This document shows, in pieces, positions 1 to 6,535 of a stretch of DNA of 16,648 bases. Made by a program: the position numbers and the translations under genes. The notes beneath the pieces were generated by a model. That model saw nothing but the letters and a program-made list of their open reading frames with translations, made no database searches and was not told the origin of the DNA. The stretch lies in NCBI GenBank assembly GCA_031264395.1, contig JAISEB010000144.1:1-16648 (forward strand), given 5' to 3'. The stretch's first letter is position 1, and each line of letters begins with the position of its first letter. This DNA comes from Treponema sp. GTDB lineage: Bacteria > Spirochaetota > Spirochaetia > Treponematales > Breznakiellaceae.

Positions 1-60
1 CGTTGTTTTTGTCCAAAGCTCGTCAAGCTCGTCATATTCTTTATCAGTCATATCTGCCAT
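1..60 (-). CDS. N-terminus of a small acidic protein (partial, runs off left edge)
   Basis: Reading leftwards from position 60 gives MADMTDKEYDELDELWTKTT with no stop before the window edge. The upstream frame is closed by a TGA at about 90-88, so the start is the ATG at 60 or the ATG at 51. A perfect TATAAT lies on the minus strand at 64-59. It ends 7 nt before the ATG at 51, which would suit a leaderless start at that codon; no Shine-Dalgarno sequence is visible for either ATG. The acidic M-T-D-K-E-Y-D start reminds me of small proteins that partner toxins in Treponema genomes, but this is recollection and only 20 residues are visible. No function is assigned. Confidence 0.5.
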   Translation of the reverse strand, partial: MADMTDKEYDELDELWTKTT

Positions 61-64
61 TATA
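59..64 (-). promoter_or_regulatory. Candidate -10 box of the left-edge gene
   Basis: On the minus strand this reads TATAAT, a perfect -10 hexamer. It overlaps the ATG at 60 and ends 7 nt before the ATG at 51. The -35 at 17 nt spacing (TTTTCT, 87-82) is poor. If real, the transcript would begin at or next to the ATG at 51. Inference from spacing only. Confidence 0.3.
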
Positions 65-90
65 TCATAACACGGCGGGGGAGAAAATCA

Positions 91-280
91 ACCTTCCCAG
101 CCCCCACTTGGGGGGTAGCCCCAGACCAACGGGCTGGGGCGGAGAGCTTTGGTTACAGCGGCATCCTGCCGCAGCCCGGCCCCACTTGGGGGGTAGCGGA
201 AGCCCGGAGGGCTGAAGCGTAGGGGGGCCGGGCGACAGCGGCGGCTGTATGCCGACGGCGGTGGGGAAACAGGCCCCCCT
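91..280. repeat. Intergenic repeat and hairpin cluster
   Basis: This non-coding stretch lies between the left-edge gene and the end of tyrA. An 18-bp direct repeat, CCCCACTTGGGGGGTAGC, occurs at 102-119 and 180-197. Each copy contains a small CCCC/GGGG hairpin and is followed by a second hairpin: GCCCCAG/CTGGGGC at 118-124/134-140, and AGCCC/GGGCT at 201-205/209-213. Further right, AGGGGGGCC (221-229) and GGCCCCCCT (272-280) form a perfect 9-bp inverted repeat. It encloses another hairpin, ACAGC/GCTGT at 235-239/244-248. Short open frames across it are rich in Pro, Gly and Trp, as expected of translated GC-rich repeats. It looks like a multi-copy intergenic repeat, but copy number cannot be seen from this window. 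Confidence 0.6.
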
Positions 281-281
281 T

Positions 282-1145
282 TTAGCCTGACATGAGAGCG
301 CGTTTTTCCCGTACCGCTTCAAGCCTTTGCTCCAGGGCCCCTGCCCGGCCGCCTGCTATAAGGGCCCTGAGCTCGCCAAGGCTTTTTTCAAACTGGTCTA
401 TGCGGGAAAGCAGGGGGGAAGCGTTTTCGAGGAAGAGCTCGGTCCACATGGGGGCGTTAAGCATGGCGATGCGGGTAAGGTCCTCAAAGCTCCCGCCGCC
501 GAAACTGGTTATGTCCGTGTCGGCTTCGCAGTCGATGAGGGAAGCGGCTATGACGTGGCAGAGCTGGCTGGTAAAGGCAATCTTGCGGTCATGGGCGGCC
601 GCGCTTGTCTCGGTAATTTTCCCGAAGCCCATGCGGTGAATGAGGCTCTTTACAAACGCGATGTTTTCGGCCCTGTTCCGCTTGAGGGGGGTGAGTATGT
701 AGTTCTTTCCCCGGAAATCGCAGCGTCCGGCGTTGGCGTAGCCGCCTTGCTCAGAGCCCGCCATGGGATGGCCGGGTATAAAGTCGAGGTCCTCCCGCAG
801 CGTCTCTTCCATGGCCGCGCAGATGGCTGCCTTGACCCCGGCAATGTCGGTGATGAGGGCCCCCTTCTTAAAAGAAGCCATTCGCTCTTTCATGAAGGAA
901 AGCAGGGTTGAAGGGTTAAGGCACAGGTACACAAGGTCGGCGCGTTCAAGCAGGGCTTCCGGGGTAACAAAGCCCTCGTCAATAACCCCGCCGGCGCGGG
1001 CGGCCTCAAGGACATGAGGGTCCGTATCACAGGCAAGGAGCTTTCCCTCTCCCGCCGCGCCGCATTTCCGCAGCGCCCCCGCTATGGCGCCGCCCATGAG
1101 ACCAAGCCCCACAACGCCGATGACACATGTTTCAACAGGCTTCAC
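282..1145 (-). CDS. tyrA: Prephenate dehydrogenase (TyrA family)
   Basis: A 287-residue protein that should oxidise and decarboxylate prephenate to 4-hydroxyphenylpyruvate with NAD+, the committed step of tyrosine synthesis, in the cytoplasm. The N-terminal Rossmann fold shows GVVGLGLMGG at residues 10-19 and the acidic D40 at the end of the second strand, which favours NAD. The family signature GHPMAGSE is at 125-132 (H126). SQLCH at 193-197, R225 (DLTR) and W234 match active-site positions known in the Aquifex enzyme. There is no chorismate mutase or ACT domain, so this is the short monofunctional form. The start is GTG, supported by GGGGAGGAG at 1159-1151, 5 nt away. The GTG overlaps the TGA stop of the upstream truncated toxin gene (GTGA), so translation is probably coupled. 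The gene appears to depend on the antitoxin-toxin promoter. Confidence 0.9.
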   Translation of the reverse strand: MKPVETCVIGVVGLGLMGGAIAGALRKCGAAGEGKLLACDTDPHVLEAARAGGVIDEGFVTPEALLERADLVYLCLNPSTLLSFMKERMASFKKGALITDIAGVKAAICAAMEETLREDLDFIPGHPMAGSEQGGYANAGRCDFRGKNYILTPLKRNRAENIAFVKSLIHRMGFGKITETSAAAHDRKIAFTSQLCHVIAASLIDCEADTDITSFGGGSFEDLTRIAMLNAPMWTELFLENASPLLSRIDQFEKSLGELRALIAGGRAGALEQRLEAVREKRALMSG

Positions 1146-1408
1146 GCCGGCTCCTCCCCGGCGCGCTCCAGGGCTTCCCCCTTATGCAGGGTCAACTTGA
1201 TAGCGCGGAAAAGTTCCGTATCGGTTATTTCAACAATCTTGCCCTGCGCCCATTCAGCAATTTTATCAGCGTGGGGCTTTCCCGGTACTGTTGCTTCCTG
1301 ATAAACCGCCTTCGGGATCAATGCTTCGTCATAGAGTTTTTCAAGCAATTGAAGCTGACCGCATACCGCCAGGGCAAAGAGTGGCGCGGAATCACAGACA
1401 ATAATCAT
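1142..1408 (-). pseudogene. Truncated DUF3368/PIN-like toxin (VapC-type)
   Basis: The 88-residue product starts MIIVCDSAPLFALAVCGQL and contains IPKAVYQEA, typical of the N-terminal half of DUF3368 proteins. These PIN-like nucleases are partnered by UPF0175 antitoxins. The acidic residues D6, E38 and E78 (in HKGEA) are recognisable. Family members are usually about 150 residues and continue with helices carrying a final acidic strand of the LLxDD type. Here the frame stops ten residues after E78 with a foreign-looking ERAGEEPA tail. The last active-site acid is therefore missing and nuclease activity is doubtful. The start overlaps the antitoxin stop (ATGA, 1408-1405). The stop overlaps the GTG of tyrA. 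The open frame may survive because it keeps tyrA translationally coupled, rather than for toxin activity. Confidence 0.7.
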
Positions 1409-1665
1409 AAAACGCCGATGCTTAGAAGCTCCCGATCCAAATCTTCGGGGTCATAGTTGATAACCGGAATATCCTGAACAGCAAGGAGCGCGGTAAAATC
1501 ATACAGACACATCCCGCAGAATTCCGCCGCCTGCCCAAGGGTCAACTTGCCCTCCTGGTACATCTTCGCGGCGTATTCTTTCCGCATAGAGGAAACAATC
1601 TCATTTACAGACATATTCAAAGAGAGTAGCAAATCATCGGAAAATGTTATGGCTGCCTGCTGCAT
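1405..1665 (-). CDS. UPF0175 family antitoxin
   Basis: An 86-residue protein of the UPF0175 family, small helix-turn-helix-like proteins that act as antitoxins and autoregulators of DUF3368 toxin operons. The diagnostic part is KMYQEGKLTLGQAAEFCGM, followed by a DFxALL helix and IPVINYDPEDLDREL at the C-terminus. I chose the ATG at 1665 over the TTG at 1680. AGGAG at 1676-1672 sits 6 nt before the ATG, and the extra residues MQEFL would be encoded by that ribosome binding site. The stop overlaps the toxin start by ATGA. A 28-bp palindrome lies 30 nt upstream and may be its operator, although copies of the same element precede serA and serC, which argues against a purely self-specific site. 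Confidence 0.85.
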   Translation of the reverse strand: MQQAAITFSDDLLLSLNMSVNEIVSSMRKEYAAKMYQEGKLTLGQAAEFCGMCLYDFTALLAVQDIPVINYDPEDLDRELLSIGVL

Positions 1666-1685
1666 AAGAAACTCCTGCAAAATAC

Positions 1686-1729
1686 AAGCGGAAATTGTTC
1701 AATAATTGAAGTTATTGAACAACTCTAAT
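1686..1729 (+). repeat. 44-nt palindromic element, copy 1 (upstream of antitoxin-toxin-tyrA)
   Basis: The core is a perfect inverted repeat with 11-bp arms, TTGTTCAATAA (1695-1705) and TTATTGAACAA (1712-1722), around the 6-nt spacer TTGAAG. Asymmetric flanks AAGCGGAA on the left and CTCTAAT on the right are shared with copy 2. It lies between the MBL-fold gene and the antitoxin gene, 30 nt before the antitoxin ATG. Relative to the downstream gene it is reversed compared with copies 2 and 3. It is either a regulator binding site or a dispersed palindromic repeat. Confidence 0.8.
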
Positions 1730-1755
1730 CTGAATTTATCATGTTTTAACCCGGT

Positions 1756-2658
1756 TTACAAGGCAAGTTGAAAATTCTGGAAGTTCGAGTCTTCTTCCGG
1801 GCAATTTTTTCCTTTCCGGTATATAAACTGTTCCCCAAGGGCAAAAATATGAAAACGCCTTCCGGGGCAAAGATCGTACATATGATGCGCAAAGACGCCG
1901 GGATCTTCGCTGTTGCTCGGCATCATGTCGTAATGGGAAGGAATGGCCAGATCCGCGCCGAGGACACGCGAAAGTTTAACCGCCTCAAGAGCGCTCATGT
2001 TTCCTATGATGCCGGCCGCCGTGCGTTCCCAGTCGCCGCCGTTAATGGGAAGTATGACAACGTCTATGGGACGGAGCTTCATGAGGGTCTCCACAAGCCT
2101 TGGCGTAACATAGGTGTCGCCCGAATGGTACACCGAAATTCCCCCTCCCCGTATGACATAGCCCAGACACTCGTAATCCCCGTTTTCGCCCGCGTAGTCA
2201 GGATGGGCCGCGGCGACAGGAAAAACGGTGACGCCGCCGCCGGGCGAAAATTCCCCGCCTTCGCGCGCGCCTGTAACGCTTCCGGCGGGTATGCCCCCGG
2301 CGGTAAGGACGCCCCGGTGGGGAGAAGGCACAATGAAGCGCGCGCGCGGATTCGCCTGTGCCGCGGGAAGAAGCGTCTCCATGTTGAGGTGATCCCGGTG
2401 TTTGTGGGTACAAAAAAAATAATCCAGACGGCTGATTCCGGAAGGCGGAAAAGGTTCACGGTAACGGCGTTTGGACAGCCCCTCTTTGTCCTTGATGTCG
2501 TTGAGGATCACGTCAATATATATGACGGCGTTGCCCAGGTTTATGACAAAACCGTGCTGCCCCATGAACCAGAACAGCGCCTCTTTGTCTTCCGTCCGCG
2601 AAGCGCGTATTTCTTCAAGAAGGGCGTCCCCCTTTTTGTACCACCTGTCTTCCGCCAT
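1756..2658 (-). CDS. UlaG-like metallo-beta-lactamase-fold hydrolase
   Basis: A 300-residue cytoplasmic metallohydrolase. The metal-binding signature THKHRDH is at residues 84-90 (H85, H87, D89, H90). Further ligands fit H152 (AAAHPDY), D181 (HSGDT) and H242 (IPSHYDM). The order of blocks, with an early WFMGQHGFVI strand and the SALEAVKLSRVLGADLAIPSH segment, matches the UlaG/L-ascorbate-6-phosphate lactonase branch. It is about 50 residues shorter than E. coli UlaG (354), so the exact substrate is open: a sugar-phosphate lactone or another phosphoester are both possible. The start is set by AGGAGA at 2670-2665, 6 nt before the ATG. It is divergent from a PTS EIIA gene, as E. coli ulaG is from its PTS genes, but no EIIB or EIIC is present here. 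Confidence 0.75.
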   Translation of the reverse strand: MAEDRWYKKGDALLEEIRASRTEDKEALFWFMGQHGFVINLGNAVIYIDVILNDIKDKEGLSKRRYREPFPPSGISRLDYFFCTHKHRDHLNMETLLPAAQANPRARFIVPSPHRGVLTAGGIPAGSVTGAREGGEFSPGGGVTVFPVAAAHPDYAGENGDYECLGYVIRGGGISVYHSGDTYVTPRLVETLMKLRPIDVVILPINGGDWERTAAGIIGNMSALEAVKLSRVLGADLAIPSHYDMMPSNSEDPGVFAHHMYDLCPGRRFHIFALGEQFIYRKGKNCPEEDSNFQNFQLAL

Positions 2659-2760
2659 GCGAAGTCTCCTTTTTATCCCGCGTTTTTCCGTTCAGGGACA
2701 GTGCAACGATACCCGTTTTTGTGTTTTTTTGCCATGGGGAAGTCCGATAGTCATAAAATC

Positions 2761-2789
2761 TTGACTTTTCGGCGGACGCGTCATACACT
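2761..2789 (+). promoter_or_regulatory. Candidate sigma-70-type promoter of the EIIA gene
   Basis: TTGACT at 2761-2766 and TACACT at 2784-2789 are separated by 17 nt. The -10 box ends 8 nt before the ATG at 2798, so transcription would start within a base or two of the start codon. A weak AGGA at 2791-2794 also lies there. Either the transcript is nearly leaderless or the true promoter is further upstream. Confidence 0.4.
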
Positions 2790-2797
2790 TAGGAATT

Positions 2798-3244
2798 ATG
2801 AACATCAAAACAGTTCTAACTGCGGATACCATTAATCTTCACCTGAAAGGGACAACGAAGGAAACCATTATCAACGAGCTGCTTGACATGCTTGTGGCGG
2901 CAAAAAGAATACAGGACAGGGAAGCGGCCTACGCCGCGGTAATGGACAGGGAACAGAAAATGTCCACGGGAATGAAGCACGGCATCGCCATTCCCCACGG
3001 CAAAAGCCCTACCATCCATGATCTTGTGGCCTGTATAGGGATCTCCGAAAAACCGGTAGATTTTGACTCACTGGATCACGAGCCCTGCCGCATTTTCATC
3101 ATGACCCTTTCACCGGTGGAAAAAACCGGCCCTCACCTGCAGTTTTTGGCGGAAATAAGCCTTCTTTTCAAAAGTTCGGAAAAACGGCAGGAAATCCTCA
3201 ACGCCGCCTCACCCGAAGCGATACTGCACATCCTGGCGGAATAA
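2798..3244 (+). CDS. PTS system EIIA component, fructose/mannitol/nitrogen type
   Basis: A 148-residue single-domain EIIA of the fructose-mannitol class (PTS_EIIA_2), which accepts phosphate from HPr on a histidine. The active site is GIAIPHGKS with phospho-acceptor H67, preceded by the usual REQKMSTGM turn. No EIIB or EIIC lies nearby. Several spirochaetes carry EI, HPr and EIIA without sugar permeases and are thought to use them for regulation, so a PtsN-like signalling role is more likely than sugar uptake. The divergent UlaG-like gene leaves room for a link to a sugar-acid pathway. A hairpin with a T-run follows at 3304-3338. Confidence 0.88.
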   Translation: MNIKTVLTADTINLHLKGTTKETIINELLDMLVAAKRIQDREAAYAAVMDREQKMSTGMKHGIAIPHGKSPTIHDLVACIGISEKPVDFDSLDHEPCRIFIMTLSPVEKTGPHLQFLAEISLLFKSSEKRQEILNAASPEAILHILAE

Positions 3245-3303
3245 GCCCCCGGCAAGGCTCCGGGGCGGCAAGCTGCGCCGTTTGAAAACCACAGGCTGAA
3301 AAG

Positions 3304-3338
3304 TCTCCGCCCTTCACGGACGGGAGAGCTCTTTTTTT
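3304..3338 (+). terminator. Probable rho-independent terminator after the EIIA gene
   Basis: TCTCC and GGAGA (about 3304-3327) can pair as an imperfect stem, followed after GCTC by seven Ts (3332-3338). It lies 60 nt after the EIIA stop. An earlier CCCCGG/CCGGGG hairpin at about 3247-3264 has no T-run. The rest of 3245-3405 shows no gene. Confidence 0.4.
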
Positions 3339-3365
3339 CGCCCCGGCGTGTTTTTCCGCACCGGC

Positions 3366-3393
3366 GGAAAACGCCGGCGGAAGGCTCCGCCGG
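3366..3393 (-). terminator. Probable terminator after the HEAT-like gene
   Basis: CCGGCGGA (3374-3381) and TCCGCCGG (3386-3393) form a perfect 8-bp stem with a 4-nt loop, just beyond the stop of the minus-strand gene at 3406. A short TTTT follows on the minus strand (about 3370-3367). The U-run is short, so efficiency is uncertain. Confidence 0.45.
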
Positions 3394-3405
3394 ACACCGT
3401 TTCCG

Positions 3406-4602
3406 CTATTGCGTCAGTTCACTTATGGCCTGGGCGGCAAGGCGCTGGATGGCGCCGGTCCAGGCGGTGGAGTTTTGAACCAGGAAAAGTACCGGCCTGC
3501 CAAGGGACTTTTTGGTTTGGCCCAGAGCCGGAATGACTTCCCGGACCAGGGATTCGTCATCCCTGGTAAGGCTGCCGGACTGGCGGCGCTGGTGCAGATC
3601 CGCCACGTAGGAGGCAAGGAGGCGGGCCGCGTCTTCGGTTCCCAGCGTCCCCAGCGTCCGCACCGTGTCCAGCTTTTCCTGCATGTCCATGCCGCGTTTG
3701 TAGGAATTGTCCAGCTGGGGATAAACGGCCGCGTCGTCTATGCCGTAGCGGCGTATCATGCTGATGGACAGCTTCCGCATCTGCGACAGTTCATTGCGCT
3801 GGTGCACGTCGTTCGTGGAAACCTTCCAGCCTTCCGTAAGGGCGGAAAGGGCCGCCTTTGCCTTGGACGGCTCGGGCGCCTGGGAGCGCTCCTCGGTACG
3901 AAGCGCCAGGTGTTTTACCTCGTAGCTGTAGCCGGGGCTGCTGATAACCTGGATCAGGGGCTCCGTCGGATCGTCAAGGATACGGGGAAGGGAAATGGAA
4001 GCCTGGTTTTTGATCCGTTCGCTGTACCAGCCGGTAGAAGCGAAGAAGACGGGAAGATACCCCGAAGGCTCCCCGTAATTTTCAAGGGAGATGACGGCCC
4101 CGTAGGCTATCCGCTCGCTCTGGATCTGGACGTTCCTGTCCTGGGGGGGCCGGGAATTGAGATCCGCAAGGAGCTGTACCACTTGGGGAAGGTAGAGTTC
4201 AGCCTTGATCTTCCCAAGCGCGATAAGGGCCTCCGATCTGGCAAGCGCGTAGTCCTGGCTTCCCTGAAAACCCTGAACCACGAGCCAGAGGCTGGGAGCC
4301 GTTTCCGCAAGCCGGGCGTCTCCCAGCGCCCTGGCAAGCAGGATGGCCGTGCGATCGGCGGTATTCAGCTCGTTCTTGTCTTTTATGTCGGGATACACCT
4401 TTACCAGCTGATCGAGCGCACGGGCAAATAGTTCCGTCGATCCCGAAGGGTTGGAATCCGCCACCTGCTGGAGCACTACCAGCCGCCCTTCGACGGTATC
4501 GGCGCCGTTGTAAAGATCGTTCCACATGGTCATTTCGTCGGACTGGGCAAAAAGAGCCGCGGCGGCGAAAAGGACCGCAATGATCGTTATATACCGTTTC
4601 AT
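3406..4602 (-). CDS. Exported HEAT-repeat-like protein of unknown function
   Basis: A 398-residue protein with a clear signal peptide: MKRY, a hydrophobic stretch of about 15 residues, and a probable cleavage site around A19-Q20 (LFAQ/SDE). The mature part is almost all amphipathic helices with recurrent patterns such as ARSEALIALGKIKAELYLPQVVQLL, typical of HEAT/armadillo-type solenoids. No catalytic motif or lipobox is seen. A periplasmic scaffold or protein-protein interaction role is a guess from fold type only. No Shine-Dalgarno precedes the ATG. A candidate promoter (4639-4610) would place the transcript start at the start codon. I cannot assign a gene name. Confidence 0.75.
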   Translation of the reverse strand: MKRYITIIAVLFAAAALFAQSDEMTMWNDLYNGADTVEGRLVVLQQVADSNPSGSTELFARALDQLVKVYPDIKDKNELNTADRTAILLARALGDARLAETAPSLWLVVQGFQGSQDYALARSEALIALGKIKAELYLPQVVQLLADLNSRPPQDRNVQIQSERIAYGAVISLENYGEPSGYLPVFFASTGWYSERIKNQASISLPRILDDPTEPLIQVISSPGYSYEVKHLALRTEERSQAPEPSKAKAALSALTEGWKVSTNDVHQRNELSQMRKLSISMIRRYGIDDAAVYPQLDNSYKRGMDMQEKLDTVRTLGTLGTEDAARLLASYVADLHQRRQSGSLTRDDESLVREVIPALGQTKKSLGRPVLFLVQNSTAWTGAIQRLAAQAISELTQ

Positions 4603-4609
4603 ACGATAT

Positions 4610-4639
4610 ATTTTATGCTATAGTAAGGAACACTTGCAA
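4610..4639 (-). promoter_or_regulatory. Candidate promoter of the HEAT-like gene
   Basis: On the minus strand TTGCAA (4639-4634) and TAAAAT (4615-4610) are 18 nt apart. The -10 ends 7 nt before the ATG at 4602, which lacks a Shine-Dalgarno, so a leaderless message is possible. The region also serves the divergent GH5 gene, whose promoter I cannot place. Confidence 0.35.
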
Positions 4640-4708
4640 TAGATTTCTGAAGCGATTCCGGAATTGGCTGTTTTGAAGCCGTTCGTTCTATTAAAAAAGG
4701 GAGAAAAC

Positions 4709-6535
4709 ATGCGTGTAGAGGGCCGGTACATATATGATGAAGAGGGAAGGACCCTGATCCTGCGGGGCTGTAATCTGGGGGGAAGTTCCAAACAGCCCGC
4801 CGGAAAACCCGGCGCGGGGCTGCTGCCCGAATCCCTTGAAAATCCCGCCGAAGCGTCGTTCACGGGACGGCCCTTTCCCCTTGAAGAGGCGGAAGACCAT
4901 TTTGAACGGCTTGCGCGCCGGGGTTTTACCTTTCTGCGCCTTGTGGTGACCTGGGAGGCGCTGGAACACGCCGGGCCGGGAATCTACGACGAGGCGTATC
5001 TGGCCTATCTGCGGAAACTGCTCCTTGCCGCCGGGGCAAAGGGGATAGGCGTCTTTATTGATCCGCATCAGGACGCCTGGAGCCGCTGGACCGGAGGAGA
5101 CGGAGCCCCGGCGTGGACCCTTGAAAAATTCGGCATGGACACGGAAAAACTGGACCGTACCGGGGCGGCGCTTACCTGGCAGCACGGCGCGCGCGGGCGG
5201 ATGGTATGGCCCTCCAATTACAACCGTTACGCCGCGGCAACCCTTTTTACCCTGTTCTTCGGGGGAAACACCTACGCGCCCGCCGCCGTCATTGAGGGGA
5301 AAAACGCCCAAGACTGGCTTCAGGAGCGTTACATCGCCGCGTGGCGGCACTGTTACAGGCGGCTCAAAAACTGCGCCGCCATCGCGGGCTGGGGGGTAAT
5401 GAACGAGCCCCATCAGGGCTTTATAGGCCACACCGACGCGGGAAAATCCGAAAATCCGGTGATGCCCATGGGCGCCATGCCCAGCCCCTTCGACACCATG
5501 CTTGCCGCGTCCGGCCAGAGCGTGAAGGTTCCGGTACGGCCGGGCGGCCATGAAATCTTCAACCCGGAAGGAATACCCCTTTTCAGGGACGGCTTTTCCT
5601 GCCCTTGGGAAGAAGAGGGAGTCTGGACACGGAAGGACGGCGGAAGGCTGCTGCGGAAAGATCACTTTGCCTTCTACAAAGGGCGCCCGGCGAATTTTAC
5701 CGAAGATTTCCTTAAACCCTTCATGATCCGCTTTATCGAAACCATGAAGGAACCGAATCCGTCCGCCCTGTTTTTTGTCGAAGGACTGTCCTCCGGGGTT
5801 CATCCCGAATGGGGGCCTGAAGATCCGCCCAATGTGGTCAACGCCTTTCACCATTACGACGGCTTCACCCTGTACGCCAAAACCTTCATCCCCTGGTTCA
5901 ACCTGAGAACCGAAAAATTCGGCGTGGTTCTGGGCAGGAAGAAGACGGCCGCGTATTTTTCCCGGACGCTCGAAAAGAGCGTGGAATGGACAAGGGAACA
6001 CATGGGGGACATGCCGCGCCTTCTTGGGGAATTCGGCCTTCCCTTTGATCTGAACGGGGGAAAGGCGTTCAAAACCGGGGACTACCGCCTCCACGAGGAC
6101 GCGCTGTCCCTCTACTACGACGGGGTGGACGCGAACCTGCTTCACTCCGCCATCTGGAACTACACCGCCGACAACACCAACGAAACAGGGGACAACTGGA
6201 ACGGCGAGGATCTGTCGGTTTTTTCGGAAGGGAAGACCCGCGCGGAGGACGGCTGGGTAAGGCCCTACCCCATGGCGACGGCGGGCCTTCCTGTCCGCTT
6301 CGGCTGGAACAGGAAAAAACGGATCTTTGTTTTCCGTTTCATCGCCGCCGCCGGAATTCCTTCCCCTACGGAAATTTTCCTTCCCGGCCGGTACTTCGGG
6401 GAAGCGCCCGGCATACGGATACGGAAAGACGGCGGCGAGCCGCGTTTTGAATACAGGCCTGAGGAACAGCGTCTTTTTATCTGGAACGGCGGCCGCCCGG
6501 GAGAAACGGAAGTTACCGTAACGGCGAAAGCCTGA
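4709..6535 (+). CDS. Glycoside hydrolase family 5, glucosylceramidase/steryl-glucosidase-like
   Basis: A 608-residue GH5 clan-A hydrolase. After a short strand pair (RYIYDEEGRTLILRGCNLGGSSK, residues 7-28) comes the TIM barrel, with IDPHQDAWSRW at 118-127, the acid/base E233 in WGVMNEPHQGF, and the predicted nucleophile E441 in LLGEFGLPFD. A beta-rich C-terminal domain follows from about 530. The early GCNLGGSSK block, the PHQD motif and the C-terminal domain resemble the endoglycoceramidase-related branch (GH5_12, fungal EGCrP enzymes that split glucosylceramide or ergosteryl glucoside). Assignment to that subfamily is from memory of motifs. No signal peptide is present, so it should act in the cytoplasm on internalised or own glycolipids. 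The ATG at 4709 is chosen over an upstream TTG because GGGAG lies 5 nt before it. Its 3' end overlaps the convergent transglycosylase gene by 23 bp. Confidence 0.8.
   Translation: MRVEGRYIYDEEGRTLILRGCNLGGSSKQPAGKPGAGLLPESLENPAEASFTGRPFPLEEAEDHFERLARRGFTFLRLVVTWEALEHAGPGIYDEAYLAYLRKLLLAAGAKGIGVFIDPHQDAWSRWTGGDGAPAWTLEKFGMDTEKLDRTGAALTWQHGARGRMVWPSNYNRYAAATLFTLFFGGNTYAPAAVIEGKNAQDWLQERYIAAWRHCYRRLKNCAAIAGWGVMNEPHQGFIGHTDAGKSENPVMPMGAMPSPFDTMLAASGQSVKVPVRPGGHEIFNPEGIPLFRDGFSCPWEEEGVWTRKDGGRLLRKDHFAFYKGRPANFTEDFLKPFMIRFIETMKEPNPSALFFVEGLSSGVHPEWGPEDPPNVVNAFHHYDGFTLYAKTFIPWFNLRTEKFGVVLGRKKTAAYFSRTLEKSVEWTREHMGDMPRLLGEFGLPFDLNGGKAFKTGDYRLHEDALSLYYDGVDANLLHSAIWNYTADNTNETGDNWNGEDLSVFSEGKTRAEDGWVRPYPMATAGLPVRFGWNRKKRIFVFRFIAAAGIPSPTEIFLPGRYFGEAPGIRIRKDGGEPRFEYRPEEQRLFIWNGGRPGETEVTVTAKA

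Noticed and set aside
221..280. The 9-bp inverted repeat as the tyrA rho-independent terminator
   Set aside because: On the tyrA strand no U-run follows the hairpin and the loop is over 40 nt. It may still slow transcription, but it fits the repeat cluster better.
65..322. Small open frames in the repeat region left of tyrA
   Set aside because: They translate GC-rich repeats into Pro/Trp/Gly-rich sequence, have no ribosome binding site, and one overlaps the end of tyrA.
1768..2835. A 355-codon plus-strand open frame over the MBL-fold gene and the EIIA promoter
   Set aside because: Antisense shadow of the UlaG-like gene with no recognisable domain; it also crosses the EIIA promoter and start.
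3409..4431. A 340-codon plus-strand frame opposite the HEAT-like gene
   Set aside because: Gly/Val-rich shadow without a motif; the opposite strand has a signal peptide and coherent helical repeats.
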